A DNA stretch of 64,000 nt, taken from positions 1,240,001 through 1,304,000 of the forward strand of contig CAWJYN010000003.1 of NCBI GenBank assembly GCA_963847145.1, in the 5' to 3' direction. A program made the translations under genes and the position numbers. The notes beneath the pieces were generated by a model. The model was not told the origin of the DNA and made no database searches. It was given only the letters and a program-made list of their open reading frames with translations. Shown here in pieces: positions 17,429-25,647 of the stretch (the stretch's first letter is position 1; every line of letters begins with the position of its first letter). The stretch is from JABFRJ01 sp963847145. GTDB taxonomy: Bacteria > Pseudomonadota > Alphaproteobacteria > Rhizobiales > Hyphomicrobiaceae.

Positions 17429-17980
17429 TTGCCCGCACAAAAGCCGCACCGCATCGTCATCGCCCATGTCACCAGTGCGCACGGCATCCGTGGCGACGTG
17501 GTCCTGAAGACGCATATGGACGATCCACATGACCTCACGAGTTATGGCCTGCTGACGGACGAAGCGGGGACGCGGCGGTTTGCGATCACGTCGCTGCGGG
17601 TGACGGCGAAGGGCGTTATCGTTCATGTTAAGGGCGTGGACGATCGTACAACCGCGGAGGGGCTGCGCGGGGTTGAGCTGTTTGTCGAGCGGGCGGCGCT
17701 GCCGGTGGCGGCGGCGGGTGCTTATTACCATGTCGATCTGATCGGGCTGGCGGCGGTGGATGCGGCCGGGGCAGCGGTCGGCAAGGTTGTGGCCGTGCAG
17801 AATTTTGGGGCAGGGACGATGCTGGAAATCAGCCGCCCAGGCGTGCGCGAGACTGAGTATGTTCCGTTCACGGATACGTTTGTGCCGGAGGTCGACATCG
17901 CAGGTGGGCGCGTGGTGGTGGTGATGCCAGTGATGGTGGGGGATCCGGAGCCGAAGGTCGACGGCGATGAGCCCGGATAA
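17429..17980 (+). CDS. rimM: Ribosome maturation factor RimM
   Basis: A 183-residue factor for late 30S assembly that binds S19. The N-terminal RimM domain begins RIVIAHVTSAHGIRGDVVLKT, matching the family motif (A/GxxxGxHGxxGE). The PRC-barrel domain follows from about residue 95 (YYHVDLIGLAAVDAAG). No ATG fits. The TTG at 17429 (preceded by GAGG) places the domain normally, while a GTG near 17380 would add about 16 residues. The 3' end overlaps the next gene by 14 bp. trmD and rplS, its usual followers, are absent. Confidence 0.92.
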   Translation: MPAQKPHRIVIAHVTSAHGIRGDVVLKTHMDDPHDLTSYGLLTDEAGTRRFAITSLRVTAKGVIVHVKGVDDRTTAEGLRGVELFVERAALPVAAAGAYYHVDLIGLAAVDAAGAAVGKVVAVQNFGAGTMLEISRPGVRETEYVPFTDTFVPEVDIAGGRVVVVMPVMVGDPEPKVDGDEPG

Positions 17981-18437
17981 CACCACTCTCGACTGCCGGC
18001 CTGCCGCGGCTGATGACCTGGAAGCGATCATCGCGCTCTTGGCGGATGACATTTACGGGCAGATGCGCAATCCGCTCTACGCGGATGCGACGGCTGCTTA
18101 TGATGTGGCGTTCGCCGAAATGGTTGGAAATGCCGAAAATACAGTGATTATAGGGCGATTGGGTTCGCGTGTGGTTGGATGTTATCAGCTGACGTTCATT
18201 CGTGGTTTGAGCCATCGCGGGGCGCGGCGGGCGCAAATCGAGAGTGTGCGGATTGCCAGCGATTTACGTGGGCAGAGGTTTGGCGCGTTGCTGATGAGGG
18301 ACGCGATCGAGAGAGCGCGGGTGGGGGGCGCGCACTTGGTGCAACTGACAACGGATGTTCGACGACCGCAGACCCGCGCGTTCTATGAACGCCTTGGGTT
18401 CACGGCCAGCCATCACGGGATGAAGTTGGTGCTGTAG
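17967..18437 (+). CDS. GNAT acetyltransferase
   Basis: A 156-residue GNAT enzyme. The acetyl-CoA binding motif appears as ESVRIASDLRGQRFGALLMR (residues about 91-110), with the expected RGQxxG loop, and the C-terminal TRAFYERLGFTASHHGMKL completes the fold. The start at 17967 lies inside the end of rimM, indicating translational coupling. The substrate is unknown. Confidence 0.88.
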   Translation: MSPDNTTLDCRPAAADDLEAIIALLADDIYGQMRNPLYADATAAYDVAFAEMVGNAENTVIIGRLGSRVVGCYQLTFIRGLSHRGARRAQIESVRIASDLRGQRFGALLMRDAIERARVGGAHLVQLTTDVRRPQTRAFYERLGFTASHHGMKLVL

Positions 18438-18443
18438 TTGGAC

Positions 18444-18498
18444 AGTCGAGACCACGGACTGGGGTCAGAGCCATGGGTCTGACCCCATAGGCTCGACT
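18444..18498. repeat. Large palindrome between convergent genes, possible bidirectional terminator
   Basis: The core 18461-18486 is a near-perfect palindrome with arms GGGGTCAGA and TCTGACCCC around CCATGGG. Outer arms AGTCGAG and CTCGACT (about 18444-18450 and 18491-18497) extend it. A near-identical core recurs at 46241-46265, so this is an interspersed repeat as well as a likely transcription stop between the GNAT gene and trcR. Confidence 0.7.
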
Positions 18499-19225
18499 AT
18501 TGCCCAGCGCCGTCGGCGGGTTCTTTTTCGCCCAGGCCTTTGAGGCTGGCGAGCATGCGGGCTTCTTCTTCGGCGGCGGTTTCTTCGGCGGTTTCAGCGA
18601 CTTTCGGTTTCATGATTTCCATGGTCGGCTGGGGACCGAGGCCAGGGACCGACTGCTCGACGGGCAGCAGCGTGCCACCAGCGGCACCGGCAGGCAGGCG
18701 CTTGGCTGATTTGCGGACTTCGGCATCCAGGTCGGTCTGGGTGCAAAGGCCGAGCGTGACCGGGTCTTGAGGTACTAGGTTCTGAGTATTCCAGTGGGTG
18801 CGGTCGCGGATTTGGGAAATGGTCGGCTTGGTGGTGCCTACCAGACGCATGATCTGCGAATCGCGCAATTCGGAATGGCTTTTCAGCAGCCAGAGCACAG
18901 CGTTGGGCCGGTCGTGGCGGCGGGAGACCGGTGTGTAGCGCGGGCCGCGTTTGGTTTTGACCGGTGGGGCTGTGACGCGGCTCTCGGCAAGGCGGAGCGC
19001 GTGCTGGTCGTTCTTTTCGCCGCGGGCAATCTCTTCGCGGGTCAGCTGTGCATTGGTGACGGGGTCATGACCCTTGATGCCTTGCGCCACGTCGCCGTCG
19101 GCGATGCCCTTCACTTCGAGCGGGTGGAGGCCGCAAAAAGCCGCGATTTGGGCGAAGGACAATGAGGTATTTTCGACGAGCCAAACGGCGGTCGCCTTTG
19201 GCATCAGGGGCTTACGATCACTCAT
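18497..19225 (-). CDS. trcR: TrcR-type cell-cycle transcriptional regulator (DUF1013)
   Basis: A 242-residue DUF1013 protein, an alphaproteobacterial family described as the cell-cycle transcriptional regulator TrcR. It begins KPLMPKATAVWLVENTSLSF, has an HTH-like segment FAQIAAFCGLHPLEVKGIADG, and a second DNA-binding-like region LWLLKSHSELRDSQIMRLVG with TKPTISQIRDRTHWN, all family hallmarks. The C-terminal 50 residues are acidic and low-complexity. It is divergent from sdhC with a 196-bp shared upstream region. Confidence 0.88.
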   Translation of the reverse strand: MSDRKPLMPKATAVWLVENTSLSFAQIAAFCGLHPLEVKGIADGDVAQGIKGHDPVTNAQLTREEIARGEKNDQHALRLAESRVTAPPVKTKRGPRYTPVSRRHDRPNAVLWLLKSHSELRDSQIMRLVGTTKPTISQIRDRTHWNTQNLVPQDPVTLGLCTQTDLDAEVRKSAKRLPAGAAGGTLLPVEQSVPGLGPQPTMEIMKPKVAETAEETAAEEEARMLASLKGLGEKEPADGAGQ

Positions 19226-19421
19226 GGGGGCTCTCCTCGACCCGAGCGGCCATGCGGCACAAGCTCAAGCCCGACTGCGACAAGATGATTGGGATAATGG
19301 CCTTATAGCGCGGCCTCGCGTCGCTGTGCAACCGTTTCGACGCACCGCGACAGCAATGATTGCGGGTCTTGGTGCGGTGCGGTAGAAGGTGGCTCTGGGG
19401 ATTGTCAGGGAGACGCGCGGC

Positions 19422-19829
19422 ATGGCCGACGCAAGTGTTAAGCATGAGCGGCCGCTATCGCCGCACCTCGGCATTTATCGGATGTCGATCAGTATGTTGA
19501 TGTCGATCGTGCATCGGATCACTGGAGCGGCGCTCTACTTCGGCACGATACTACTGGCAGCCTGGCTGATCGGCATCGCACAGGGACCGAAGGCCTTTGC
19601 GGCGGTGAATAGTTTCTTTGGGCACCCGGTCGGGCTGTTCATCATGTTCGGTTACACTTGGGCGCTGATGCACCACATGCTGGGGGGGCTGAAGCACTTT
19701 GTCTGGGATACGGGCCGCGGGTTCAATCTCGGGACGGTCAGTGTGATGAGCTGGCTGACGCCGATTTTATCGGTGGGACTGACGGCTGCAATCTGGCTGG
19801 TGGCGCTGTGGATGCGGGGGATGATTTGA
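19422..19829 (+). CDS. sdhC: Succinate dehydrogenase cytochrome b556 subunit SdhC
   Basis: A 135-residue membrane anchor subunit of complex II with three transmembrane helices. The N-terminal RPLSPHLGIYRMSISMLMS followed by IVHRITG and the later GLKHFVWDTGRGF are the SdhC signatures; histidines in these blocks contribute to haem b and quinone binding. The ATG at 19422 has CAGGGAG upstream; a GTG at 19389 is less likely. The stop overlaps the sdhD start by one base (TGATG). Confidence 0.95.
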   Translation: MADASVKHERPLSPHLGIYRMSISMLMSIVHRITGAALYFGTILLAAWLIGIAQGPKAFAAVNSFFGHPVGLFIMFGYTWALMHHMLGGLKHFVWDTGRGFNLGTVSVMSWLTPILSVGLTAAIWLVALWMRGMI

Positions 19830-20248
19830 TGTCGACTACGCTGCGCCCAACTCCATCGCCCACACACGCCGCTATCCGGACGCCGCTTGCCAAGGTGCGC
19901 GGTCTTGGCTCGGCCAAGGAAGGCACAGATCATTTCTGGAAGCAGCGGGTGACGGCGCTGGCCAATGTGCCGCTGACGCTGTTTCTGGTTGGGTTGATCG
20001 CGATGCACGCGGGCTCGGACTATGCGACGGTCAAAAAAGTGATCCAACAGCCGGTTGTGGCCATTCTATTGTTACTCTTGGTGCTGTCCGGCATTCATCA
20101 CATGCGGATGGGCATGCAGACCATCATCGAGGACTATGTTCCGTCGGAAGGCAAAAAGGTTCTGCTGGTGATGCTCAACTCGTTCTTTGCCTATTCAGTG
20201 GGCCTGACATGCATTTTTGCGGTGATGAAGCTCGCCTTCGGCGCCTGA
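19829..20248 (+). CDS. sdhD: Succinate dehydrogenase membrane anchor SdhD
   Basis: A 139-residue anchor subunit of complex II. Residues 1-25 form a hydrophilic N-terminus. VRGLGSAKEGTDHFWKQRVTA is the alphaproteobacterial SdhD motif, followed by three hydrophobic helices. GIHHMRMGMQTIIEDYV carries the likely haem ligand. The start is coupled to the sdhC stop. The length is typical. Confidence 0.94.
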   Translation: MSTTLRPTPSPTHAAIRTPLAKVRGLGSAKEGTDHFWKQRVTALANVPLTLFLVGLIAMHAGSDYATVKKVIQQPVVAILLLLLVLSGIHHMRMGMQTIIEDYVPSEGKKVLLVMLNSFFAYSVGLTCIFAVMKLAFGA

Positions 20249-20285
20249 TCTCGAACTCGAAAATCTAGACATAACGGTCGATACC

Positions 20286-22121
20286 ATGAGCGGAAAAGCC
20301 AACGGGGCAGCGGCGCCCAAGGTCAACGGGCAAGCCTACAAGATCACCGAGCACACGTATGATGTGGTAGTAGTTGGCGCTGGTGGCGCTGGTTTGCGGG
20401 CGACGCTGGGGTGCGCAGAAGCAGGGCTGAAAACAGCCTGCGTGACCAAGGTTTTTCCGACGCGATCACATACGGTGGCGGCGCAAGGCGGCGTCGCCGC
20501 GTCGCTTGGCAACATGCACCACGACGAGTGGCGCTGGCATATGTACGACACGGTGAAGGGCGCTGATTGGCTCGGCGACCAAGACGCCATCGAGTATCTT
20601 TGCCGCAATGCGCCGGCTGCAGTCTATGAGCTTGAGCACTACGGCGTTCCGTTCAGCCGCACCGAAGATGGCAAGATTTACCAGCGCCCGTTCGGCGGCA
20701 TGACCAAAGAGATGGGCGAGGGTGGTCCGGCCCAGCGCACCTGCGCGGCGGCGGACCGCACAGGCCACGCCATGCTCCACTCGCTCTATGGACAGGCGCT
20801 CAAGAACTCGGCGGAGTTCTTTATCGAATACTTCGCCATCGATCTGATCATGGATCAGGATGGCGTGTGCCGCGGGATTGTTGCGCTGAATTTGGATGAT
20901 GGCACGATCCATCGTTTCCGCGCCAAGAAGACTATTCTGGCGACGGGTGGATACGGCCGCGCATATTTCTCGTGCACGTCGGCGCATACCTGCACGGGTG
21001 ACGGCAACGCTATGGTGCTGCGCGCCGGCTTACCGCTGCAGGACATGGAGTTCATCCAGTTCCACCCGACCGGCATTTACGGCGCCGGCGTGTTGATCAC
21101 CGAGGGTTCGCGCGGCGAAGGCGGCTACCTGACGAACTCGAAGGGTGAGCGTTTCATGGAGCGGTATGCGCCGCACGTGAAGGATCTTGCGTCGCGCGAT
21201 GTGGTGTCGCGCTCGATGACCGTGGAAATCCGTGAGGGCCGCGGCGTTGGCGCCGAGCACGATCACATCTATCTGCATCTCGACCATCTTGATCCGAAGA
21301 CGCTGGCCGAGCGCCTGCCGGGCATCACCGAAAGCGCGAAGATTTTTGCCGGTGTCGACATTCGCCGCCAGCCGATCCCGGTCCTGCCGACCGTGCACTA
21401 CAACATGGGCGGCATCCCTACGAACTATCACGGCGAAGTGCTGACGTTGAAGAACGGCAATCCTGATACCGTCGTACCGGGCCTGATGGCGATTGGCGAA
21501 GCGGCGTGTGTGTCGGTGCATGGTGCGAACCGGTTGGGTTCGAATTCGCTGATCGATCTCGTGGTGTTCGGCCGGGCGGCGGGCTTGAAGTGCGGGGAGA
21601 CGGTGGAAGCCAGTGCGGCGCAGCCGGATCTGCCAAAGGATGCGGGCGATCTCGCGTTGTCGCGGCTCGATAGGTTCCGTCATGCCAAGGGCGGTTCGCC
21701 GACTGCGGCGTTGCGGCTGAAGATGCAGAAAGTCATGCAGACGAACTGTGCGGTGTTCCGCGACGGGGCGGTGCTGACGGAAGGTGTCGATAAAGTCGAT
21801 GCGATCTGGAAAGAGTCGGGTGACATCAATGTCAATGATCGCTCGATGATCTGGAACTCGGATCTGATCGAGGCAATGGAATACGACAACCTGATTTCGC
21901 AGGCTGCTGTGACCATGCACTCAGCCGCGAACCGGAAAGAAAGCCGTGGTGCACACGCGCGTGAGGACTTCCCGGATCGCGATGACAAAGAGTGGATGAA
22001 GCATACGCTGGCGTTTGCTGATGATGCCAAGAAGCAGGTGATCTTGGATTACCGACCCGTGCACACCTACACGATGACGAACGAGACGGAGTACATCAAG
22101 CCGAAGGCAAGGGTGTATTGA
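20286..22121 (+). CDS. sdhA: Succinate dehydrogenase flavoprotein subunit SdhA
   Basis: A 611-residue FAD-linked catalytic subunit that oxidises succinate to fumarate. The Rossmann motif VVGAGGAGLRATLG lies near residue 30, and the covalent-FAD histidine block SHTVAAQGGVAASLGN near 61-76. Active-site segments HPTGIYGAGVLITEGSRGEG and GANRLGSNSLIDLVVFGRAA are intact. The C-terminal domain ends KPKARVY. It lies 37 bp after sdhD. sdhB, normally next, is displaced by about 2 kb. Confidence 0.98.
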   Translation: MSGKANGAAAPKVNGQAYKITEHTYDVVVVGAGGAGLRATLGCAEAGLKTACVTKVFPTRSHTVAAQGGVAASLGNMHHDEWRWHMYDTVKGADWLGDQDAIEYLCRNAPAAVYELEHYGVPFSRTEDGKIYQRPFGGMTKEMGEGGPAQRTCAAADRTGHAMLHSLYGQALKNSAEFFIEYFAIDLIMDQDGVCRGIVALNLDDGTIHRFRAKKTILATGGYGRAYFSCTSAHTCTGDGNAMVLRAGLPLQDMEFIQFHPTGIYGAGVLITEGSRGEGGYLTNSKGERFMERYAPHVKDLASRDVVSRSMTVEIREGRGVGAEHDHIYLHLDHLDPKTLAERLPGITESAKIFAGVDIRRQPIPVLPTVHYNMGGIPTNYHGEVLTLKNGNPDTVVPGLMAIGEAACVSVHGANRLGSNSLIDLVVFGRAAGLKCGETVEASAAQPDLPKDAGDLALSRLDRFRHAKGGSPTAALRLKMQKVMQTNCAVFRDGAVLTEGVDKVDAIWKESGDINVNDRSMIWNSDLIEAMEYDNLISQAAVTMHSAANRKESRGAHAREDFPDRDDKEWMKHTLAFADDAKKQVILDYRPVHTYTMTNETEYIKPKARVY

Positions 22122-22134
22122 GTGGTGCGGGGTT

Positions 22135-22250
22135 CGTTGGGTTAGGTCGCACTTCGCGGCCGTAACCCAGCGCTTCCCGGGGATGTTGGGTTACCCCGCA
22201 AGGGGACTTCCAAATGGTCGCGCGCCGAAGTGGCGCCAACCCAAACTACG
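22135..22250. repeat. REPIN-like pair of palindromic repeats after sdhA
   Basis: Two degenerate units of the GTTGGGTTA/TAACCCAAC family (about 22135-22170 and 22183-22250) stand in inverted orientation. The second unit is interrupted by about 20 extra bases and has slightly mutated arms (CCAACCCAAACTACG). It marks the point where foreign genes separate sdhA from sdhB. Confidence 0.75.
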
Positions 22251-22281
22251 GCGTCTTGGCTGACCACTCGGAGAGAATGCA

Positions 22282-22530
22282 ATGCTGACCGACCGAACCT
22301 ACACCATCATCCTGGAACCTGACGTGGACGGCGGCTTCGTCGTGCACGTCCCGGCTCTGCCGGAAGTCTGCACCCAAGGCGACACTGAGATGGACGCGCT
22401 AACAAACGCGCGCGAGGCCATTGCACTCGCTGTAGAGGAGCGGATCGCAACAGGCGAAGCTGTCCCTGCCGACCAGCTCCCGCAAATCCGCAAAGTGTCT
22501 GTCACTGTCGATTTTCCAACCGCTGCATGA
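22282..22530 (+). CDS. hicB: HicB-type antitoxin
   Basis: An 82-residue HicB-fold protein. YTIILEPDVDGGFVVHVPAL is the HicB core signature, followed by a cluster helix (ALTNAREAIALAVEERIATG) and the short end RKVSVTVDF. HicB neutralises the HicA mRNA-interferase. The stop overlaps the start of the downstream hicA by 4 bp (ATGA). No DNA-binding tail is present, as in the short HicB type. Confidence 0.88.
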   Translation: MLTDRTYTIILEPDVDGGFVVHVPALPEVCTQGDTEMDALTNAREAIALAVEERIATGEAVPADQLPQIRKVSVTVDFPTAA

Positions 22531-22761
22531 ACCCTAGACTTCGCCAGCTTCGCGGCAGCGATGCTGTCCGCGCGCTCGAACGCGGTGGCTTCGTTGTCAC
22601 GCGCATCAGGGGCAGCCACCACATTTGTGTCCACCCAGGAGAATAGGTCCCGCCGCACGACGGTGCCAGTGCATGCCGGCCAGACCTTGAAGCTTGGCAC
22701 AATGCGGTCGATCCTGGCGCAGGCGAAGCTCACCGAAGAGGAATTTCTGCGGCTCCTATAG
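22527..22761 (+). pseudogene. hicA: hicA toxin gene disrupted by a frameshift
   Basis: The first 39 codons read LRQLRGSDAVRALERGGFVV and then GSHHICVHPGE, matching the HicA double-stranded RNA-binding fold with its conserved Gly-Ser-His active-site motif. They then hit TAG at 22644-22646. The remaining half continues one frame over, ending with TVPVHAGQTLKLGTMRSILA and LTEEEFLRLL, a normal HicA C-terminus stopping at 22761. The total of 235 bp is one base more than a multiple of three. A single extra base near 22636-22650 explains it. It could be genuine toxin decay or an assembly error. Confidence 0.8.
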
Positions 22762-22808
22762 ACAAGAGTTAATTCAAACAATTGAGCAGAGCGCGGCCCA
22801 TTTCACTT

Positions 22809-23024
22809 TCAAAGGTTCACCAACGACGACTTTGCTGTCAGCGATATCCTAGCGGAATTGCCGACCATCTTGTCCAAGGCAGCCGCACTCCGCGGGTCGG
22901 CAAACAGCTCGTCCCACTTGTGCTCCGAGCGGATCATTTCGAGCAAGTCGTGGGCGATAGCGTCCTGGGCGTCTTCGGGGAGCGCCTTGAGTTCTTCGAT
23001 GGCTTGATCAAGAACTTTTGACAT
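22809..23024 (-). CDS. Orphan antitoxin-like protein
   Basis: A 71-residue acidic protein beginning MSKVLDQAIEELKALPEDAQ and continuing through IRSEHKWDELFADPRSAAAL. This pattern is common among small antitoxin-like proteins encoded beside RelE/ParE-type toxins. No toxin gene accompanies it. The last 17 residues (VGNSARISLTAKSSLVNL) look unlike relatives, whereas the adjacent frame gives DIADSKVVVGEPLK, so a frameshift near the end is possible. The ATG (complement of 23022-23024) is chosen over longer upstream starts because the conserved part begins there. Confidence 0.6.
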   Translation of the reverse strand: MSKVLDQAIEELKALPEDAQDAIAHDLLEMIRSEHKWDELFADPRSAAALDKMVGNSARISLTAKSSLVNL

Positions 23025-23207
23025 CGATGGGCTCCTGACTACTCCAATTCTAGCACAACACTCTGTGCAACGCCGGCGCGGAAATCGTGGATGTTGGCCT
23101 GCCAACGCAACCGGATTTGTGGCACAAGCTACGGCCGGGGCACTCTTCGTTCATCCGGCGCGCGGAACGCTGGATTTGGCCGGTACGATCACGAGACCAA
23201 GCAGACT

Positions 23208-23888
23208 ATGGCCATCTTCCGCCGGACACCGCCGCCGTTGATCCCACCTGGAGCGCCGGAGACGGCTATTCCAGGGAAGCCGCAGGCGGGTGCTGGCGGC
23301 GTGAAGGCGGTTGATCCCGGCCGCGCGGCGCCGGAGCCGTTGTCGATTATTCTGCCGGCGGTGGCGGCGCTCGGCTCGGTGGCATCCATTGCGGCCGTGG
23401 CGTGGCTGGCGGAGGACCGTACGGCGGACCGGCCGAAGGTGAAGCGGCGGCTGGATGTCATTTTGCGGGACCTGGAGACGAGTTGTCTGGGGACGGCAGA
23501 AATTCTGCGGCGCGTGATCCGGCATAGCCCGATGTTCGGATTACTGGGCGCAACGAGCGCGGCGCCGCTTAAGTTTGGATTGCTCGGCTCGCGGGTGGAT
23601 CATCAGCAGGGGCAGATCTATATTCACCTCGTCAATGACGTGGCGACGATGCTGGTACTGGCGACACAAGCGAGCTTTGACGCGACCAATGCGATTGAAG
23701 ATGGCGATCTCGTTCCGCCAGAGGCGTTGATCTACAAGTTCGGGGACGCGCAGGCGAAGCTGACGGTGCTGCTGGCGAGCCGGGAGAGCTTGAAAACCAC
23801 TGTCGAGACTGCGCTGGCGATTGCCGAGGGATTGGTGGTGTGCGTGCGGGAACTAAAGGCGCTGAGGCCTGGCGAGGCGAAGACTTAG
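23208..23888 (+). CDS. Hypothetical protein with one membrane segment
   Basis: A 226-residue protein I do not recognise. A Pro-rich head (RRTPPPLIPPGAPE) is followed by a hydrophobic segment (residues about 52-70, LSIILPAVAALGSVASIAAVAWL). The helical remainder is mostly soluble (VKRRLDVILRDLETSCLGTA and ANAIEDGDLVPPEALIYKF-like stretches). It may be a membrane-anchored cytoplasmic protein. It sits in the insert between sdhA and sdhB with the toxin-antitoxin relics, suggesting accessory origin. Confidence 0.6.
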   Translation: MAIFRRTPPPLIPPGAPETAIPGKPQAGAGGVKAVDPGRAAPEPLSIILPAVAALGSVASIAAVAWLAEDRTADRPKVKRRLDVILRDLETSCLGTAEILRRVIRHSPMFGLLGATSAAPLKFGLLGSRVDHQQGQIYIHLVNDVATMLVLATQASFDATNAIEDGDLVPPEALIYKFGDAQAKLTVLLASRESLKTTVETALAIAEGLVVCVRELKALRPGEAKT

Positions 23889-24116
23889 GCCGCTGCGAAC
23901 GCTGGCTGCGAGCCTAGTAACGTGCTTGCCGTGGGTCCCAGCCCGAGCCGGGATGTCGAAAAAATTGGTCGCCTCTCAAAAGAGACCAGGAACCGAGGGT
24001 GCACCGGACAGCTTGCCGCACCTGGGGAGTAACAGGGCTACCCGGCGTTGACTTGAAATGTGCTACTCATCAGAGTGCACCGCACAAAAACTGGTTTTCT
24101 CCGGAAGACGTTCTCC

Positions 24117-24899
24117 ATGGTTCAGCTGTCACTCCCAAGCAATTCCAAGATCACCACCGGCAAGGTGTGGAACAAGCCCGAAAAAGCCAAAGGCGACTGG
24201 AAACAGTTCAAGATCTACCGCTGGAATCCGGATGATCCAGCCAACCCGCGCACCGATACGTACTGGGTGGATCGCAGCAGCTGCGGGCCCATGGTTCTCG
24301 ACGCGTTGATCAAGATCAAGGGCGAGATCGACAGCACGCTGACGTTCCGCCGGTCATGCCGCGAGGGCATCTGCGGTTCGTGTGCGATGAACATCGACGG
24401 CACCAATACGCTGGCGTGCCTGAAGTCGATGGACGACGTTCGCGGCGCGGTGTCGATCTATCCGCTGCCACACATGAAGGTCATCAAGGACCTCGTGCCG
24501 GACATGACGAATTTCTATGCGCAGCATGCCTCGGTGGAGCCGTGGCTCAAGACTTCAACGCCGACGCCGCCAACCGAATGGAAGCAGGCGCATGGAGACC
24601 GTGAGAAGCTGGACGGGCTCTATGAGTGCATTCTTTGCGCTTGTTGCTCGACATCTTGCCCAAGCTATTGGTGGAATTCGGACCGTTATTTGGGCCCGGC
24701 GGCACTGCTGCAAGCCTATCGCTGGGTGATCGACAGCCGGGACGAGGCGACCGGCGACCGGCTCGATGATCTCGAGGACCCGTTCCGCCTCTATCGCTGC
24801 CACACCATTCTGAACTGCGCGAAAGCGTGCCCCAAAGGGTTGAATCCGGCCAAGGCGATTGCTGAGCTGAAGAAGCTGATGGTGGAGCGGCGGGTCTGA
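24117..24899 (+). CDS. sdhB: Succinate dehydrogenase iron-sulfur subunit SdhB
   Basis: A 260-residue complex II subunit that carries electrons from FAD to quinone. The [2Fe-2S] ligands are in SCREGICGSCAMNIDGTN with the later Cys of LACLKS. The [4Fe-4S] and [3Fe-4S] clusters are bound by CILCACCSTSCPSYWWN and CHTILNCAKACPKGLNP. The ATG at 24117 gives the usual start MVQLSLP. It is separated from sdhA by 1995 bp of unrelated sequence, so it needs its own promoter or long read-through. Confidence 0.97.
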   Translation: MVQLSLPSNSKITTGKVWNKPEKAKGDWKQFKIYRWNPDDPANPRTDTYWVDRSSCGPMVLDALIKIKGEIDSTLTFRRSCREGICGSCAMNIDGTNTLACLKSMDDVRGAVSIYPLPHMKVIKDLVPDMTNFYAQHASVEPWLKTSTPTPPTEWKQAHGDREKLDGLYECILCACCSTSCPSYWWNSDRYLGPAALLQAYRWVIDSRDEATGDRLDDLEDPFRLYRCHTILNCAKACPKGLNPAKAIAELKKLMVERRV

Positions 24900-25038
24900 G
24901 CGTGGGCGGTACTATCGAGGCCATGTGGGCGCGCCGTTCAAGGACGGGGCGCCCTTTCTATTTCACGGCAGTGGCTTGCCGAGCAGGTATCGGCATGTAG
25001 GATGCCGCGCAAGACATGGGTTTCTTGCGGAGTACGTC

Positions 25039-25428
25039 ATGCTCGATCACGTTGGCATACCGGTTTCGGACTATGAGCGATCCAAAGTGTTTTATTCGAA
25101 GGTTCTGAAGCCGCTCGGTTATGAGCTGGTGTTCGAGGTGTCCTCAGCAGAGACGGGGGGCAAGCGTCAGGCCGGATTCGGTGCCGGCGGGAGACCACAA
25201 TTCTGGATCGGGACGGGAAAGCCACTGAAGGGCGGGCAGGCGCATTTCGCGTTCGTCGCAAAGACGCGCGATGCGGTGCGGGCGTTCTACGACGCGGCCA
25301 TGAAAGCTGGCGGCAGTGACAACGGCGCGCCGGGCCTCAGGCCGCACTACCATGACAACTACTACGGGGCATTCGTGCTCGATCCGGATGGGCAGAACAT
25401 CGAAGCGGTGTGCCGCGCAGCGGAGTAG
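25039..25428 (+). CDS. VOC (glyoxalase/bleomycin-resistance fold) family protein
   Basis: A 129-residue VOC protein of the small glyoxalase-like type. It opens MLDHVGIPVSDYERSKVFYS, the usual first beta-alpha-beta unit with a metal-ligand-like His, and ends FVLDPDGQNIEAVC with the conserved Glu. The HYHDNYYGAF stretch before it is also typical. Members include lyases, dioxygenases and binding proteins, and the substrate cannot be deduced. A terminator follows at 25582. Confidence 0.85.
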   Translation: MLDHVGIPVSDYERSKVFYSKVLKPLGYELVFEVSSAETGGKRQAGFGAGGRPQFWIGTGKPLKGGQAHFAFVAKTRDAVRAFYDAAMKAGGSDNGAPGLRPHYHDNYYGAFVLDPDGQNIEAVCRAAE

Positions 25429-25581
25429 GCGACCGGTGATTGGGGCGTTCACGTGGCCGCACAGGGGCCGTTGTGGTGCATCTGCGTGAACCTGGTTTGA
25501 CGCAGTTGTTCACGCGTGCCTCAGGGCACAGACGGTATGGTCCGCCTACCCTGTACTTCCAAACTTCCCCGGCGTGATAGG

Positions 25582-25616
25582 GGCGCAGCGCGCAGGGTCG
25601 CTGCGCCTTCTTTTTT
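25582..25616 (+). terminator. Intrinsic terminator
   Basis: Perfect 9-bp arms GGCGCAGCG (25582-25590) and CGCTGCGCC (25599-25607) lead into TTCTTTTTT. It faces right and would stop transcripts from the VOC gene before they run antisense into the pilin gene. Confidence 0.9.
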
Positions 25617-25647
25617 GCGTTTCGCTGCGGCGCGACGGACCGAACAC

